The notes under the pieces: model-generated
Told to the model about the DNA's origin: nothing
The model's input: only the letters and a program-made list of their open reading frames with translations
Database searches by the model: none
From: an uncultured Hyphomicrobiales bacterium
GTDB taxonomy: Bacteria; Pseudomonadota; Alphaproteobacteria; Rhizobiales; Rhizobiaceae
Direction of reading: 5' to 3'
DNA length: 64,000 bases
NCBI GenBank assembly: GCA_943908365.1
Contig: CALTTH010000010.1
Coordinates: 1-64,000 of the forward strand
Shown here: positions 1 to 10,495 of the stretch, in pieces
Layout of the letters: each line of letters opens with the position of its first letter
How positions within the stretch are numbered: the first letter of the stretch is position 1
Program-made: the position numbers and the translations under genes

Positions 1-1
1 C

Positions 2-193
2 CTGTTCTCCGCCTGGCGTGCCGGCTGGGAGCGCCGCACCGACACCGATCATCGTGCTATCATCGACGCACTTCGCGGCGAGCGGGCCGAAGAGGCCATC
101 CGCATCCTCCACGGCCACGTGCAGTGGATTGGCCGGACGGCCGTGCGCACGCCGACGGGATCCACGCGCGACGCTTTCGCCATTGTCGGCTAG
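2..193 (+). CDS. GntR/FadR-type transcriptional regulator, C-terminal fragment
   Basis: The window opens inside this gene; only the last 63 residues are present, ending at the TAG at 191-193. They read through DHRAIIDALRGERAEEAIR and end HVQWIGRTAV, an all-helical pattern with histidines that is typical of the FCD ligand-binding domain of FadR-subfamily GntR regulators (family knowledge). The DNA-binding domain lies outside the window, so target and effector cannot be inferred. The gene converges on the next one with a 22-nt gap. Confidence 0.7.
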   Translation: MFSAWRAGWERRTDTDHRAIIDALRGERAEEAIRILHGHVQWIGRTAVRTPTGSTRDAFAIVG

Positions 194-215
194 GGTCGGG
201 CGCGGCGTTCAAGAA

Positions 216-1298
216 TCAATCGGTGATGTTGATCTCGGTGCGCTCCGATGCCGTCACCGTGGCGCTGACTTCCTTCGGATCGCGATTGGCCTTCTTGTCG
301 TAGGTCACTTTCACCGCATAGGTGCCTGGGTGAAGCGTCTCCTGGTGCGTTGTGCCGTAGCGACCGGAGATTTCTTTCTGCGTGCCCTGCAAATCCTTCG
401 TGGTTTCGACAATGTCGATCCGCTCCGCCTGAGGGGCGGAGACAACCAGCACGCCTGCGTCCAGATCGATGCTAAGATCCGTGCGCTGGCCCGCCGTCAC
501 GCTGAAGGGCTTCTCGACGGTGACCTTGCCGAGCTTCGCTCGCATGATGAAATCTCCAGCCGGCATCTGCATGATTTTGCCGGGGCCATAGGTGCCGGTG
601 ATGGTCGTGCGCGTGCCATCCAGTGTTTGCGTGTCGGCCAGCGCTTCGAAGCGAATGCTATCGGTCTCGACCTGCCGACCACCTTCTTTGTAGACGGCAT
701 TCGTCACGACCACGCCGCTTGGAATGATGACATCGTGGCTCAGGGTGTCGCCGGCTTTCACGGTGATCGTTTCTTCTGCGACCGCCGGCCCGATGCGGCC
801 CTCGAGCTTCAACTCGCCGGCCGGCACGAAAAGTTCTTTCGGCCCATAGACACTGTCGCTGAATTCGTTCTGCGTTACCGTTACGCGGGCAAGCGGCTCA
901 GCCTCTTTGCTATCGGGGCTGCGCTTCGGAACTAGGGTGAGTCGAGCCGCTTCGAAATCGGCCGTAAGCTCCGCGACGGCGCCGTCCTTGACCTCGAAAG
1001 CGATCTCACGGATGATATTGCCGAGTGCGGCGACCGCGACATATTTACCCGGCGAAATTTTCTCCTCGAAGGTCGCATCGTAGGCACCGCCGACATTGTC
1101 GTCGCTGCGGCCACCCGTGCTGTCCGCCTTGTAGAAGTCCCATCGGACCTTGTCGCTATCGCCGAGCGAGGGGCCGCCTTTGAACATGACGGCGTCCGTG
1201 CGCACATTCACCTGTGGCTTTGGAGCCTGCGGTGCAGGCTGCTGCGAGAAGGCGGCGCTGGCATAAAGCGTCGCGGCGATCATCAAAGCTATGCGCAT
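216..1298 (-). CDS. secreted (periplasmic) repeat protein of unknown function
   Basis: 360 residues starting with a clear signal peptide (MRIALMIAATLYASAAFSQQ). The mature part is rich in beta-type sequence and holds several loosely repeated units of about 90 residues. Each runs from a strand such as VRWDFYKA or IRFEALAD or IDIVETTKD, through a Y/GxG turn (GGAYDATFEEKISPGKY, TYGPGKIMQMPAGDF, RYGTTHQETLHPGTY), to a final strand. This suggests tandem Ig-like or carboxypeptidase-regulatory-like beta-sandwiches. I do not recognise a named family. Similar modules occur at the C-termini of some rhizobial secreted proteins (recollection, not checked). It stands alone, converging with the GntR gene; no terminator hairpin was seen between them. 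Confidence 0.75.
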   Translation of the reverse strand: MRIALMIAATLYASAAFSQQPAPQAPKPQVNVRTDAVMFKGGPSLGDSDKVRWDFYKADSTGGRSDDNVGGAYDATFEEKISPGKYVAVAALGNIIREIAFEVKDGAVAELTADFEAARLTLVPKRSPDSKEAEPLARVTVTQNEFSDSVYGPKELFVPAGELKLEGRIGPAVAEETITVKAGDTLSHDVIIPSGVVVTNAVYKEGGRQVETDSIRFEALADTQTLDGTRTTITGTYGPGKIMQMPAGDFIMRAKLGKVTVEKPFSVTAGQRTDLSIDLDAGVLVVSAPQAERIDIVETTKDLQGTQKEISGRYGTTHQETLHPGTYAVKVTYDKKANRDPKEVSATVTASERTEINITD

Positions 1299-1480
1299 TT
1301 TGTAACTTTACCCCTGCACCCGTCACTGGCACCATAATACCGCCAGCGTGGAAAATTCCTAAATCAAAACGTTAAAAATAAAATCCGGTTCCATTAGCCG
1401 TTTCTGCAACGCGAAGATGGGTTTTCGTCTCGACAAAAATGCGTTTTGTTCACTATGTGTTCTTTTTAAGGGAGGCTGCC

Positions 1481-1936
1481 GTGGACAACCTCAATGATGT
1501 CATCGTGCGTGCAAAAGCGGCCTGTTACGTCGGAGGTGGAGCGAAGGGAGAGCCGAGTAGACGAGGCTCCCAAGACCTCATCTGGTCTGATGCTGAGTGG
1601 GAGTACCGCGACAGCTATTTCGGCGGTACGAACTTTATTGGGCAGGAGGTTCTCTGGCTCAGGCGCATACCTTATTGGGCGATGAACTATTACGGCTTCA
1701 TCATCCGGCCGGACTTGATCGATGGTGAGCGAGCCGGATCCACGATCAAGGCCGCTCTGTCCACGATGTATCGAGCCGGTCGGTTCCTCGGTGGTTTCGA
1801 ATGGACGGGTGAATACGGGACCTACATCGACAGGAGCGAGGGGGACGCCCGCCATTTCCACGGGCGTGAGGTGATCATGGTGGGCGGTGAGGAAGCCTAT
1901 GCGCTTCACTATTGTGGGGGCATCATCATCCCGTAG
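1481..1936 (+). CDS. DUF5680-like protein
   Basis: 151 residues if started at the GTG at 1481. That start has an excellent ribosome site (AAGGGAGG at 1468-1475) about 5 nt upstream, whereas the in-frame ATG at 1439 has none. The protein carries the run GTNFIGQEVLWLRRIPYWAMNYYG followed by a Gly-rich region and a C-terminal GGEEAYALHYCGGII (segments of one chain). I associate this with DUF5680, a small domain of unknown function found alone or behind XRE regulators; the assignment is from recollection of the xGQExxW...P.W.MNYYG pattern. Single-gene unit between a secreted protein and ccrM. Confidence 0.6.
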   Translation: MDNLNDVIVRAKAACYVGGGAKGEPSRRGSQDLIWSDAEWEYRDSYFGGTNFIGQEVLWLRRIPYWAMNYYGFIIRPDLIDGERAGSTIKAALSTMYRAGRFLGGFEWTGEYGTYIDRSEGDARHFHGREVIMVGGEEAYALHYCGGIIIP

Positions 1937-2042
1937 CCGCGGCCGCTTCCGCTCCCCGATCTCGCGCCTGGACCTCGATAATCTATTTTCTCGCATTTTT
2001 ATGCACTTAACCCGAAACTTTCTTTCACTCGTTCAGCCTTTG

Positions 2043-3249
<1,207 letters not shown>

Positions 3250-3328
3250 TCTGCGATCCACCGCCTTATGTTGCTTTCGCCACAGGCTTCATCTGGTTTA
3301 GTACCTTCAGTCCCGGATGAAGAACAAG

Positions 3329-3361
3329 CAAGGCCCGGCGTCCACTGGACGCCGGGCCTTG
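3329..3361. terminator. strong hairpin between ccrM and the HAD gene
   Basis: Arms of 16 bp at 3329-3344 and 3346-3361 are perfectly complementary (core AAGGCCCGGCGTCC). The plus-strand side is followed by a moderately T-rich stretch. It lies 80 bp after ccrM. The rest of the interval 3250-3601 shows no gene. Confidence 0.7.
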
Positions 3362-3601
3362 CTGTTGGTTCTTTTGGATAAAGAATTTTCTTAAAATATT
3401 TCAATTGCCTGGCAAGCCTGGAGCAAGTAAGCCGCCTTAATCAATCTCGCCAAGGGACGAGGGCGAGCCGCTGGCGCATCGAACAGATGCGCAAAGCCAA
3501 AAAGACGGATGCTTCCCTGTTTGACGATTCTTCAGATCTGGCCGCTCGCGGCTGGACTGGCGCAGGATGGGGACCGCCATTCCCGCCTGCGCCAGGAATT
3601 C

Positions 3602-4213
3602 TCAAACCTTGATGCCGTAGCCTTCAAGATCGGCCTTCAGCTTTTCCGCGCCGGTGAAATGCACCGCCTGCCAGCCGGCTTCCTTCGCGCCGTCCACATT
3701 GGCAATCGAATCGTCGATGAAGATGCTGGTCTGAGGATCGAGGCCGAAGGTCTCGGCATGCAGCTTGTAGATCGCAACATCCGGCTTGATCAGGCCGACA
3801 TCGCCCGAGACCGTCACTCCACGGGGAAGCGTCAGGAACGGATACATCTTCTGCGCCTCGCGGAAGGTGTCGGAGGCAAAGTTTGTCAGCATCGTCACGT
3901 CATGGCCGCTATCGATCAGACCTTTGAGGATGGCGACGGAATCATCATAGGAGTGGGAGACCATCTCGTGCCAATGTTTGCGGAAGGCGCGGATATGCTC
4001 TTCCCGGTCCGGATGGTTTTCCAGCAGCAGGGCTTCGGCATCCGCCCATTTGCGACCGCGATCCTGCTCCAGATTCCAGTCATGGGTGCAGACATTTTCG
4101 AAGAACCAGGCGCGTTCGGCATCGTCAGGGATCAGGCGGCTATAAGGGATATGCGGATCATAATGAATGAGAACCTTACCGATATCGAAAACAATATGAT
4201 TGATCTTGCTCAT
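3602..4213 (-). CDS. HAD-superfamily phosphatase (YihX-like)
   Basis: 203 residues. HAD motifs: I = FDIGKVL (residues 9-15), II = TMLTNF (about 107-112), III/IV = KPDVAIY and IFIDDSIANVDGA. Motif I has DxG rather than DxD, as in E. coli YihX (alpha-glucose-1-phosphatase), so the general acid/base arrangement of that subgroup is expected. The natural substrate is unknown, probably a small phosphorylated metabolite in the cytoplasm. The ATG overlaps the mutY stop (ATGA), so it is translationally coupled to mutY. Confidence 0.85.
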   Translation of the reverse strand: MSKINHIVFDIGKVLIHYDPHIPYSRLIPDDAERAWFFENVCTHDWNLEQDRGRKWADAEALLLENHPDREEHIRAFRKHWHEMVSHSYDDSVAILKGLIDSGHDVTMLTNFASDTFREAQKMYPFLTLPRGVTVSGDVGLIKPDVAIYKLHAETFGLDPQTSIFIDDSIANVDGAKEAGWQAVHFTGAEKLKADLEGYGIKV

Positions 4214-5337
4214 GAAACTTTCCTGCTTTTCGAAGACTGCTGCGTTTTTTCGGCCTTTGCCGCAAACGCCAATGGAATAGCCTGAGAGATCGCCTTTTTC
4301 ATTACCGTCGGCAGTGCCTGGGCATCAAGATTTGTGACCGGCTCCCACCATCCGTCATCGGCTTTGACGTCGTTTCCGACTTTCGCCCGGTAGATCGATA
4401 GTCTGAGTTCAAAATGGGTGAAGACATGCACGATGGTGCCGACCGGCTCCCAGTCCGCGTCAAAAGGCGCATGGGCTTTTTCCGTTCCCCCATCCAGACG
4501 CGCGGTCCAAGCCGTCGTCGGCACCTCCGTCATGCCGCCGAGCAGGCCGTTATCGATGCGCCGACGCAGCAAGATTTCACCCTCGTCATTGACCGCAACG
4601 AAGGCCGCGCCCACCCGCACCGGCTTGTCCTTCTTCTTGGCTTTGACTGGAAGCCGCTCCGGTTCATCCTGCGCGAGGGCCAAGCAGTGGCCGTTGAATG
4701 GACAGAGTACGCAGGCGGGACGCTTGGGCGTACAGATCGTGGCGCCAAGATCCATCATCGCCTGGGCAAAATCGCCCGGTCGGTCGTTTGGCGTAATCTC
4801 CGCGACGCGGGCTTTCATCAAAGGCTTCGAGCCGGGCAGGGGCGAATCGATCAGGAACAGGCGCGAGATCACCCGCTCCACATTGCCATCCATAACCGCG
4901 GCCTGTCGGTTGAAGGCGATGGCAGCCACCGCCGCTGCGGTATAATCGCCGATACCCGGAAGCGCTCTCAATCCGTCCTCCGTATCGGGGAAAATACCGC
5001 CATGCTGATCAGCGACTGCTTCGGCGCATTTCTTCAAGTTTCGTGCTCGAGCATAATAGCCAAGTCCCGCCCATGCAGCCATGACGTCCTCGGTGGGCGC
5101 CGCCGCCAGATCGTTGACCGTTGGCCATGCCGCCAGAAACTTGGTGAAGTAAGGCTTTACCGCCTGCACCGTCGTTTGCTGCAGCATCACTTCGGACAGC
5201 CAGACATGATAGGGATTGGCCCGCAGGCCTTTTGCCGCCATGGAGGGGGAGGTGCGCCACGGCAGGTCGCGGTGATGGCGATCATACCACGCAAGCAACA
5301 ACTGCGCGTAGGCCGGCCCTTCGATTTTATGAAGCAT
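4210..5337 (-). CDS. mutY: A/G-specific adenine DNA glycosylase
   Basis: 375 residues from the ATG at 5337. The helix-hairpin-helix glycosylase core has the catalytic Glu in EVMLQQTTV, the HhH loop LPGIGDYTAAA and the catalytic Asp in VMDGNVERV. Next comes the 4Fe-4S loop CTPKRPACVLCPFNGHC (Cys-x6-Cys-x2-Cys-x5-Cys). The last 130 residues are the NUDIX-like 8-oxoG recognition domain. It removes A mispaired with 8-oxoguanine. A TTG at 5424 would extend it by 29 residues that look unlike MutY and would overlap the divergent gene's promoter. The HAD gene follows with a 4-nt overlap. Confidence 0.93.
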   Translation of the reverse strand: MLHKIEGPAYAQLLLAWYDRHHRDLPWRTSPSMAAKGLRANPYHVWLSEVMLQQTTVQAVKPYFTKFLAAWPTVNDLAAAPTEDVMAAWAGLGYYARARNLKKCAEAVADQHGGIFPDTEDGLRALPGIGDYTAAAVAAIAFNRQAAVMDGNVERVISRLFLIDSPLPGSKPLMKARVAEITPNDRPGDFAQAMMDLGATICTPKRPACVLCPFNGHCLALAQDEPERLPVKAKKKDKPVRVGAAFVAVNDEGEILLRRRIDNGLLGGMTEVPTTAWTARLDGGTEKAHAPFDADWEPVGTIVHVFTHFELRLSIYRAKVGNDVKADDGWWEPVTNLDAQALPTVMKKAISQAIPLAFAAKAEKTQQSSKSRKVS

Positions 5338-5449
5338 ATGTGCAGTCTGTTCCGATTTGGCTGATGGCGTTTCCAATTGAGATGGAAACGTCCTATACTT
5401 GGTCCATACGCTTCGCCCGATCAAGCCGCGAGTTCAGAGTTGTGTGACC

Positions 5450-5959
5450 ATGCGACAGCCCCGTAAAGGTGTCCTTCAGATTGCCGAAGTTGCAAACGGC
5501 ATCATCGATCCCGTTTTAGCAAAGAGAGCCGGAATCAGCACGGCACTTCTCGGTTCCTGGGACGAGATCGCCGGCGACGATTTTGCCGATTGCACCCGTC
5601 CCGAAAAGATCACCTGGCCGCGTCGCGACGAGGGGCCGGATCGCGGCGGTTATCAGGCAGGTGTTCTGACGATTGCCTGTGAGGGCGCACGCGCGCTTTT
5701 TCTGACCCATGCGCAGGGTGAGTTGATTGCCCGGATCAATGGCTTCTTCGGTTTTCCTGCGGTTCGTCAAATCCGCATCGTCCAAAAGCCGGTGTCGACG
5801 GCGTCCACCCGCCGGCGAAAGCCGCAACCATTGCGAGGTGAGGCGGCAAAGCGGCTCGATGACATGATGCAGGGGATAGAAAGCGAAGCGCTGCGCAAAG
5901 CGGTAGAGCGGCTTGGGACGGCTGTTATGCAAAAGCGGACCAAGGGTCGGACACTGTGA
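5450..5959 (+). CDS. DciA-like (DUF721) protein
   Basis: 169 residues. The N-terminal part (GIIDPVLAKRAGISTALLGSW...W..IAGDDFADCTRP, read in segments) and the central VLTIACEGARALFLTHAQGELIARIN match the DUF721/DciA domain, which loads the replicative helicase in bacteria lacking DnaC (family knowledge). The C-terminal third is basic and probably disordered. The start is the ATG at 5450, where similarity begins. Divergent from mutY with 112 bp between the two starts; DUF721 next to mutY is a recurrent alphaproteobacterial arrangement. Confidence 0.8.
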   Translation: MRQPRKGVLQIAEVANGIIDPVLAKRAGISTALLGSWDEIAGDDFADCTRPEKITWPRRDEGPDRGGYQAGVLTIACEGARALFLTHAQGELIARINGFFGFPAVRQIRIVQKPVSTASTRRRKPQPLRGEAAKRLDDMMQGIESEALRKAVERLGTAVMQKRTKGRTL

Positions 5960-6096
5960 AGCAGGAAACTGGAAAGAACAGTCCTTGACTGGTCACAATT
6001 CTTTGACAAGAACAGGTGAACGCGCCGCTTGTTGGAAACGATGTGTGGCTATATCGGAATCATAGACATTTGCGTCTTTCACAAACAGGTGCTTCC

Positions 6097-6771
6097 ATGC
6101 ATTTCCCAGAACTGAACCTCACCCGCCGCGCTCTTCTCGGCACTGTTGCCATGGCCTCCGTCGTGGCCGCATTGCCGATGCTTGCAGGCAGCGCCTTTGC
6201 ACAGGATGTCCCGGAGTCCTCCGGTTATGTCGACATGGCCGCGGTGCTGAAGCCCGGTGCATTGCCGGATCGTGCTCTTGGCGATGCGAACGCGCCTGTG
6301 AAGATCGTCGAATATATGTCGATGACTTGCCCGCACTGCGCGCATTTTCACAACACGGTGTTTGACGAGATCAAGAAGAAGTACATCGACACCGGCAAGG
6401 TTTACTTCGTCATCCGCGAGTTCCCGTTCGATCCGCGCGCTGCCGCCGCCTTCATGCTGGCCCGTTGCGCGCCTGAACAGCAGTATTTCCCCTTCGTTTC
6501 CATGCTGTTCAAGCAGCAGCAGAGCTGGGCGACCGCGCAGGATGCCCGCGCAGCACTGCTGCAAATGTCGAAAATGGCCGGTTTTTCACAGGAGAGCTTC
6601 GAGGCCTGCTTGACGAACCAGAAACTTCTGGATGATGTGAACGCAACGATGCAGCGCGGCGCGACGGAATTCGGCGTAAACTCCACGCCGACCTTCATCA
6701 TCAACGGCAAGAAGTACTCTGGAGACATGTCGGTTGAAACCATGTCGGCCCTTATCGACAAACTTCTCTAA
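6097..6771 (+). CDS. periplasmic DsbA-family thiol:disulfide oxidoreductase
   Basis: 224 residues from the ATG at 6097. The signal sequence has a twin-arginine look ([20 protein letters not shown], cleaved after SAFA). The thioredoxin fold carries the redox pair CPHC in [18 protein letters not shown], and the cis-Pro loop is [11 protein letters not shown]. It is the single-domain DsbA/BdbD-like (thioredoxin_4) type found upstream of smc in many alphaproteobacteria. It likely oxidises or carries disulfides to periplasmic proteins. An upstream in-frame start at 6016 would bury the signal peptide and is rejected. Confidence 0.88.
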   Translation: MHFPELNLTRRALLGTVAMASVVAALPMLAGSAFAQDVPESSGYVDMAAVLKPGALPDRALGDANAPVKIVEYMSMTCPHCAHFHNTVFDEIKKKYIDTGKVYFVIREFPFDPRAAAAFMLARCAPEQQYFPFVSMLFKQQQSWATAQDARAALLQMSKMAGFSQESFEACLTNQKLLDDVNATMQRGATEFGVNSTPTFIINGKKYSGDMSVETMSALIDKLL

Positions 6772-6790
6772 TCGACGCCACCGCATTCTG

Positions 6791-6819
6791 ACGGGCGCCG
6801 GAGATTTCCGCGCGCCCGT
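6791..6819 (+). terminator. hairpin between the dsbA-like gene and smc
   Basis: ACGGGCGC (6791-6798) pairs with GCGCCCGT (6812-6819), followed by TTTTGATGTCTT. It may terminate the dsbA-like message or lower read-through into smc, whose start is 37 bp on. Confidence 0.45.
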
Positions 6820-6855
6820 TTTGATGTCTTGCCACCGACAGGCCGAGGCAGCGGC

Positions 6856-9800
6856 ATGAAGTTCAACAAGCTGCGCTTGCTCGGTTTCAAGTCCTTCGTG
6901 GAGCCTTCGGAATTCATCATCGAGCCAGGCCTGACCGGTGTTGTCGGACCGAACGGCTGCGGCAAGTCCAATCTGGTCGAAGCGCTTCGCTGGGTGATGG
7001 GCGAAAACTCCTACAAGAACATGCGCGCATCCGGCATGGATGACGTGATCTTCTCCGGCTCCGGCAATCGCCCTGCGCGCAACACCGCAGAAGTCGGCCT
7101 TTATCTCGATAACTCCGATCGCACCGCGCCCGCGGCTTTCAACGATGCCGACGAAATCCAGGTGACGCGCCGCATCGAACGCGAAAACGGCTCGGTCTAT
7201 CGGATCAACGGAAAGGAAGCCCGCGCCAAGGATGTACAGCTTCTGTTTGCCGATGCCTCGACCGGCGCACGCTCGCCCTCCATGGTGGGGCAGGGCCGCA
7301 TCGGCGAGTTGATCAACGCCAAGCCGCAGGCGCGCCGGCAATTGCTGGAAGAGGCGGCGGGCATCTCCGGCCTGCATTCGCGCCGCCATGAGGCCGAACT
7401 GCGCCTGCGTGCCGCCGAAACCAATCTGGAACGGCTCGAGGATGTGACGGCACAGCTGGAAAGCCAGATTGAGAGCCTGAAGCGCCAGGCCCGCCAGGCC
7501 AACCGCTTCAAGATGCTCTCTGCCGATATCCGCGCGCGCGAAGCCACCCTTCTGCATATCCGCTGGGTGGATGCCAGTGAGGCAGAGCGGGAGGCGGACA
7601 ATGCGCTGAACATCGCCACCAATCTTGTTGCCGAAAGGGCGCAGCGGCAGATGGAAGCGGCAAAAGAGCATGGCGTCGCCAGCTTCAAGCTTCCCGAACT
7701 GCGCGAGAATGAAGCGAAGGTCGCCGCCGCTTTGCAAAGATTGCAGATTGCCCGCACCCAGCTGGACGACGAGGCCAATCGTCTGCTGCGCCGACGCGAT
7801 GAACTGGCGCGCCGCCTTTCGCAACTTGGCGAGGACATTGAACGCGAAGAGCGGCTCGTTTCTGACAATGCCGACATTCTTTCCCGACTTGATGTGGAAG
7901 AGGCCGAGCTACTCGACATCCTGGCCGATTCGGGTCGCTACGCCGAAGAAACGCGAGAGGCTTTCGAGGAAGCCGTGGCCAAGCTTTCCGAGAGCGAGCG
8001 GGTGTTTGCCGCGCTGACGTCAGAACGTGCGGAGGCTGCGGCGTCTCGCGCTCAGCTCGAACGCTCCATTCGTGACCTCGCCGACCGCAAGATGCGTCTG
8101 GAACGCCAGTCTTCCGAAGCTGCTTCTGAAATCGAAACGATTGATGACAAGCTCTCCGAACTGCCTGATCCCGCCGAAAAACGCGAAAGCGTGGAAGCAG
8201 CGGAAATTGCGGCGGAAGACGCGCTGATGGCAGTTGAGGATGCAGAGACGGCGGTTGCTGAGGCCCGTTCAGCCGAGGCTTTTGCACGCGGACCCGTCGA
8301 CCTGGCCCGCAATCGTCTCAACGCGCTGGAGACCGAAGCACGTACCATCTCCAAAATGCTGGCCGCCGGTGCTGCTTCAGGCTCCTTCACCCCGGTGGCG
8401 GAAGAGTTGAAGGTAGACCGCGGCTTTGAGGCGGCCCTTGGTGCAGCTCTCGGCGACGATCTGGAAAGTCCGCTGGATCGAACCGCCCCCGCCTATTGGA
8501 CAGCAAATGGCGAAGGAGTGGATGATCCAACCCTGCCACAGGGCCTCTCCTCGTTGATATCGCACGTCTCCGGCCCCGATGCCTTGAAACGCCGTCTTCG
8601 CCAGATCGGCATCGTTGCTAGCGTCGAAGAGGGTCAGCGACTGATGCCGCTCTTGAAGCCAGGCCAGCGCCTCGTCACGAAAGAGGGCGCGCTGTTTCGC
8701 TGGGACGGTCACGTGGCAAGCGCCGACGCGCCCGGAAGTGCGGCCCTTCGGCTGGCACAGAAGAACCGCCTTGCGGAGATAGAGGGCGAAATCGATGAAG
8801 CCCGGTTCGTGCTGGAAGAGGCGCAGGAACGGCTTTCTGTTTCGACGGATGCGATCCGCATTGCGGAGGCTGGCCTGAATGAAGCGCGCGAGCGCAGTCG
8901 TCTTGCTGCCCGTCAACTGACGGAGGCGCGTGATGCGCTCTCCATGGCAGAACGCTCCTCCGGCGATCTCCTTCGCCGTCGCGATGTCGTCTCCGAGGCT
9001 CTCAACCAGATCGGCGGCCAGATCGAGGAGATCGCGGTTCAGGAGGAGAATGCGCGGATCGAGCTCGAAGACAGCGCAGATCTCTCCAGCCTCGATGAAC
9101 GCTTGCGCGACAGCCAGCTTGAGGTCGCGACCGATCGCAGCCTTCTGGCAGAGGCACGCGCGCGCCATGAAGGCTTGAGCCGGGAGGCCGACGCGCGCCA
9201 GCGCCGCATCAACGCCATTGCACAGGAGCGCGCCACTTGGGCTGCTCGCGCCGCAAGCGCTGCGGACCACATCGCCACGCTGCGCGAGCGCGAGGAAGAA
9301 GCGCGCGACGAACTGGCGGAACTCGATATCGCGCCTGAGGAATTCGACGAGAAGCGCCGAAACCTGCTGAGCGAATTGCAGAAGATGGAGGAGGCGCGCC
9401 GTGCCGCGGCAGACCGTCTGGTCGAGGCCGAAAATCTCCAACGGGATGCGGACCGGGCGGCCGCGACGGCGCTCTCCGAACTGGCGGAAGCGCGCGAAAA
9501 GCGGGGCCGCGCTGAAGAGCGGCTGGTGTCCGCCCGCGAGAAGCGGCAGGAAAGCGAGCACCGCATCCGCGAGGCTTTGAACGTCGAACCCCATATGGCG
9601 CTACGTCTCACCGGACTGCCACCGGGAGCGCCGCTACCGGAGGTGCGTGATGTGGAGCGGGATCTCGACCGGTTGAAGATCGAGCGTGAACGTCTGGGCG
9701 CCGTCAATCTGCGCGCGGATGAGGAGCAGGCGGAACTTTCCGCCAAGCTTGCCGCCCTCATCAAGGAGCGCGACGACATTATCGATGCCGTCAGGAAGCT

Positions 9801-10320
9801 GCGTGCCGGTATTCAAAATCTCAACCGCGAGGGTCGTGAGCGTCTGGTCGCTGCATTCGATGTGGTCAACACCCAGTTCCAGCGGCTCTTCACCCATCTC
9901 TTCGGCGGCGGCACGGCGGAGCTGCAACTGATCGAGTCCGACGATCCCCTCGAAGCGGGGCTGGAAATTCTGGCTCGCCCACCGGGCAAGAAGCCGCAGA
10001 CCATGACGCTCCTGTCCGGCGGCGAGCAGGCCTTGACCGCAATGGCGCTGATCTTTGCCGTGTTCCTCACAAACCCCGCGCCCATCTGCGTGCTGGACGA
10101 GGTGGATGCGCCGCTTGATGACCATAATGTCGAGCGCTATTGCAACCTGATGGATGAAATGGTGGCCTCCACCGAAACCCGTTTTGTAATCATTACCCAC
10201 AACCCCATCACCATGGCCCGTATGGATCGCCTCTTCGGTGTCACCATGGCGGAGCAGGGCGTCTCGCAACTTGTTTCGGTCGATCTGCAGATGGCTGAAA
10301 GGCTGGCGGAAGCTGTCTAA
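6856..10320 (+). CDS. smc: chromosome segregation ATPase SMC
   Basis: 1154 residues. The N-terminal head has Walker [10 protein letters not shown]. Two long coiled coils rich in Glu, Arg and Ala flank a hinge at roughly 500-650 (from about [20 protein letters not shown] to [17 protein letters not shown]). The C-terminal head has the signature [15 protein letters not shown] and Walker [18 protein letters not shown] dimers organise and segregate the chromosome with ScpAB. The ATG at 6856 begins at [14 protein letters not shown], the conserved N-terminus; a TTG further upstream is not needed. Typical family length. Confidence 0.95.
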   Translation: MKFNKLRLLGFKSFVEPSEFIIEPGLTGVVGPNGCGKSNLVEALRWVMGENSYKNMRASGMDDVIFSGSGNRPARNTAEVGLYLDNSDRTAPAAFNDADEIQVTRRIERENGSVYRINGKEARAKDVQLLFADASTGARSPSMVGQGRIGELINAKPQARRQLLEEAAGISGLHSRRHEAELRLRAAETNLERLEDVTAQLESQIESLKRQARQANRFKMLSADIRAREATLLHIRWVDASEAEREADNALNIATNLVAERAQRQMEAAKEHGVASFKLPELRENEAKVAAALQRLQIARTQLDDEANRLLRRRDELARRLSQLGEDIEREERLVSDNADILSRLDVEEAELLDILADSGRYAEETREAFEEAVAKLSESERVFAALTSERAEAAASRAQLERSIRDLADRKMRLERQSSEAASEIETIDDKLSELPDPAEKRESVEAAEIAAEDALMAVEDAETAVAEARSAEAFARGPVDLARNRLNALETEARTISKMLAAGAASGSFTPVAEELKVDRGFEAALGAALGDDLESPLDRTAPAYWTANGEGVDDPTLPQGLSSLISHVSGPDALKRRLRQIGIVASVEEGQRLMPLLKPGQRLVTKEGALFRWDGHVASADAPGSAALRLAQKNRLAEIEGEIDEARFVLEEAQERLSVSTDAIRIAEAGLNEARERSRLAARQLTEARDALSMAERSSGDLLRRRDVVSEALNQIGGQIEEIAVQEENARIELEDSADLSSLDERLRDSQLEVATDRSLLAEARARHEGLSREADARQRRINAIAQERATWAARAASAADHIATLREREEEARDELAELDIAPEEFDEKRRNLLSELQKMEEARRAAADRLVEAENLQRDADRAAATALSELAEAREKRGRAEERLVSAREKRQESEHRIREALNVEPHMALRLTGLPPGAPLPEVRDVERDLDRLKIERERLGAVNLRADEEQAELSAKLAALIKERDDIIDAVRKLRAGIQNLNREGRERLVAAFDVVNTQFQRLFTHLFGGGTAELQLIESDDPLEAGLEILARPPGKKPQTMTLLSGGEQALTAMALIFAVFLTNPAPICVLDEVDAPLDDHNVERYCNLMDEMVASTETRFVIITHNPITMARMDRLFGVTMAEQGVSQLVSVDLQMAERLAEAV

Positions 10321-10495
10321 AAAACCGAGCGCTGCGTCATTCGGAATTTGACAGCCCTAATGCACGATATCGCTCCCCCAAACGCCGCAATTATGCTGCA
10401 CTGCACTGTCATCTTGTGTTCTCTGGCGTTCCCAACAGTGTGACAATGCTATAAAGGGTTGAAAAACAAGAACGCTTCTGGGTGGAGAGCGTATA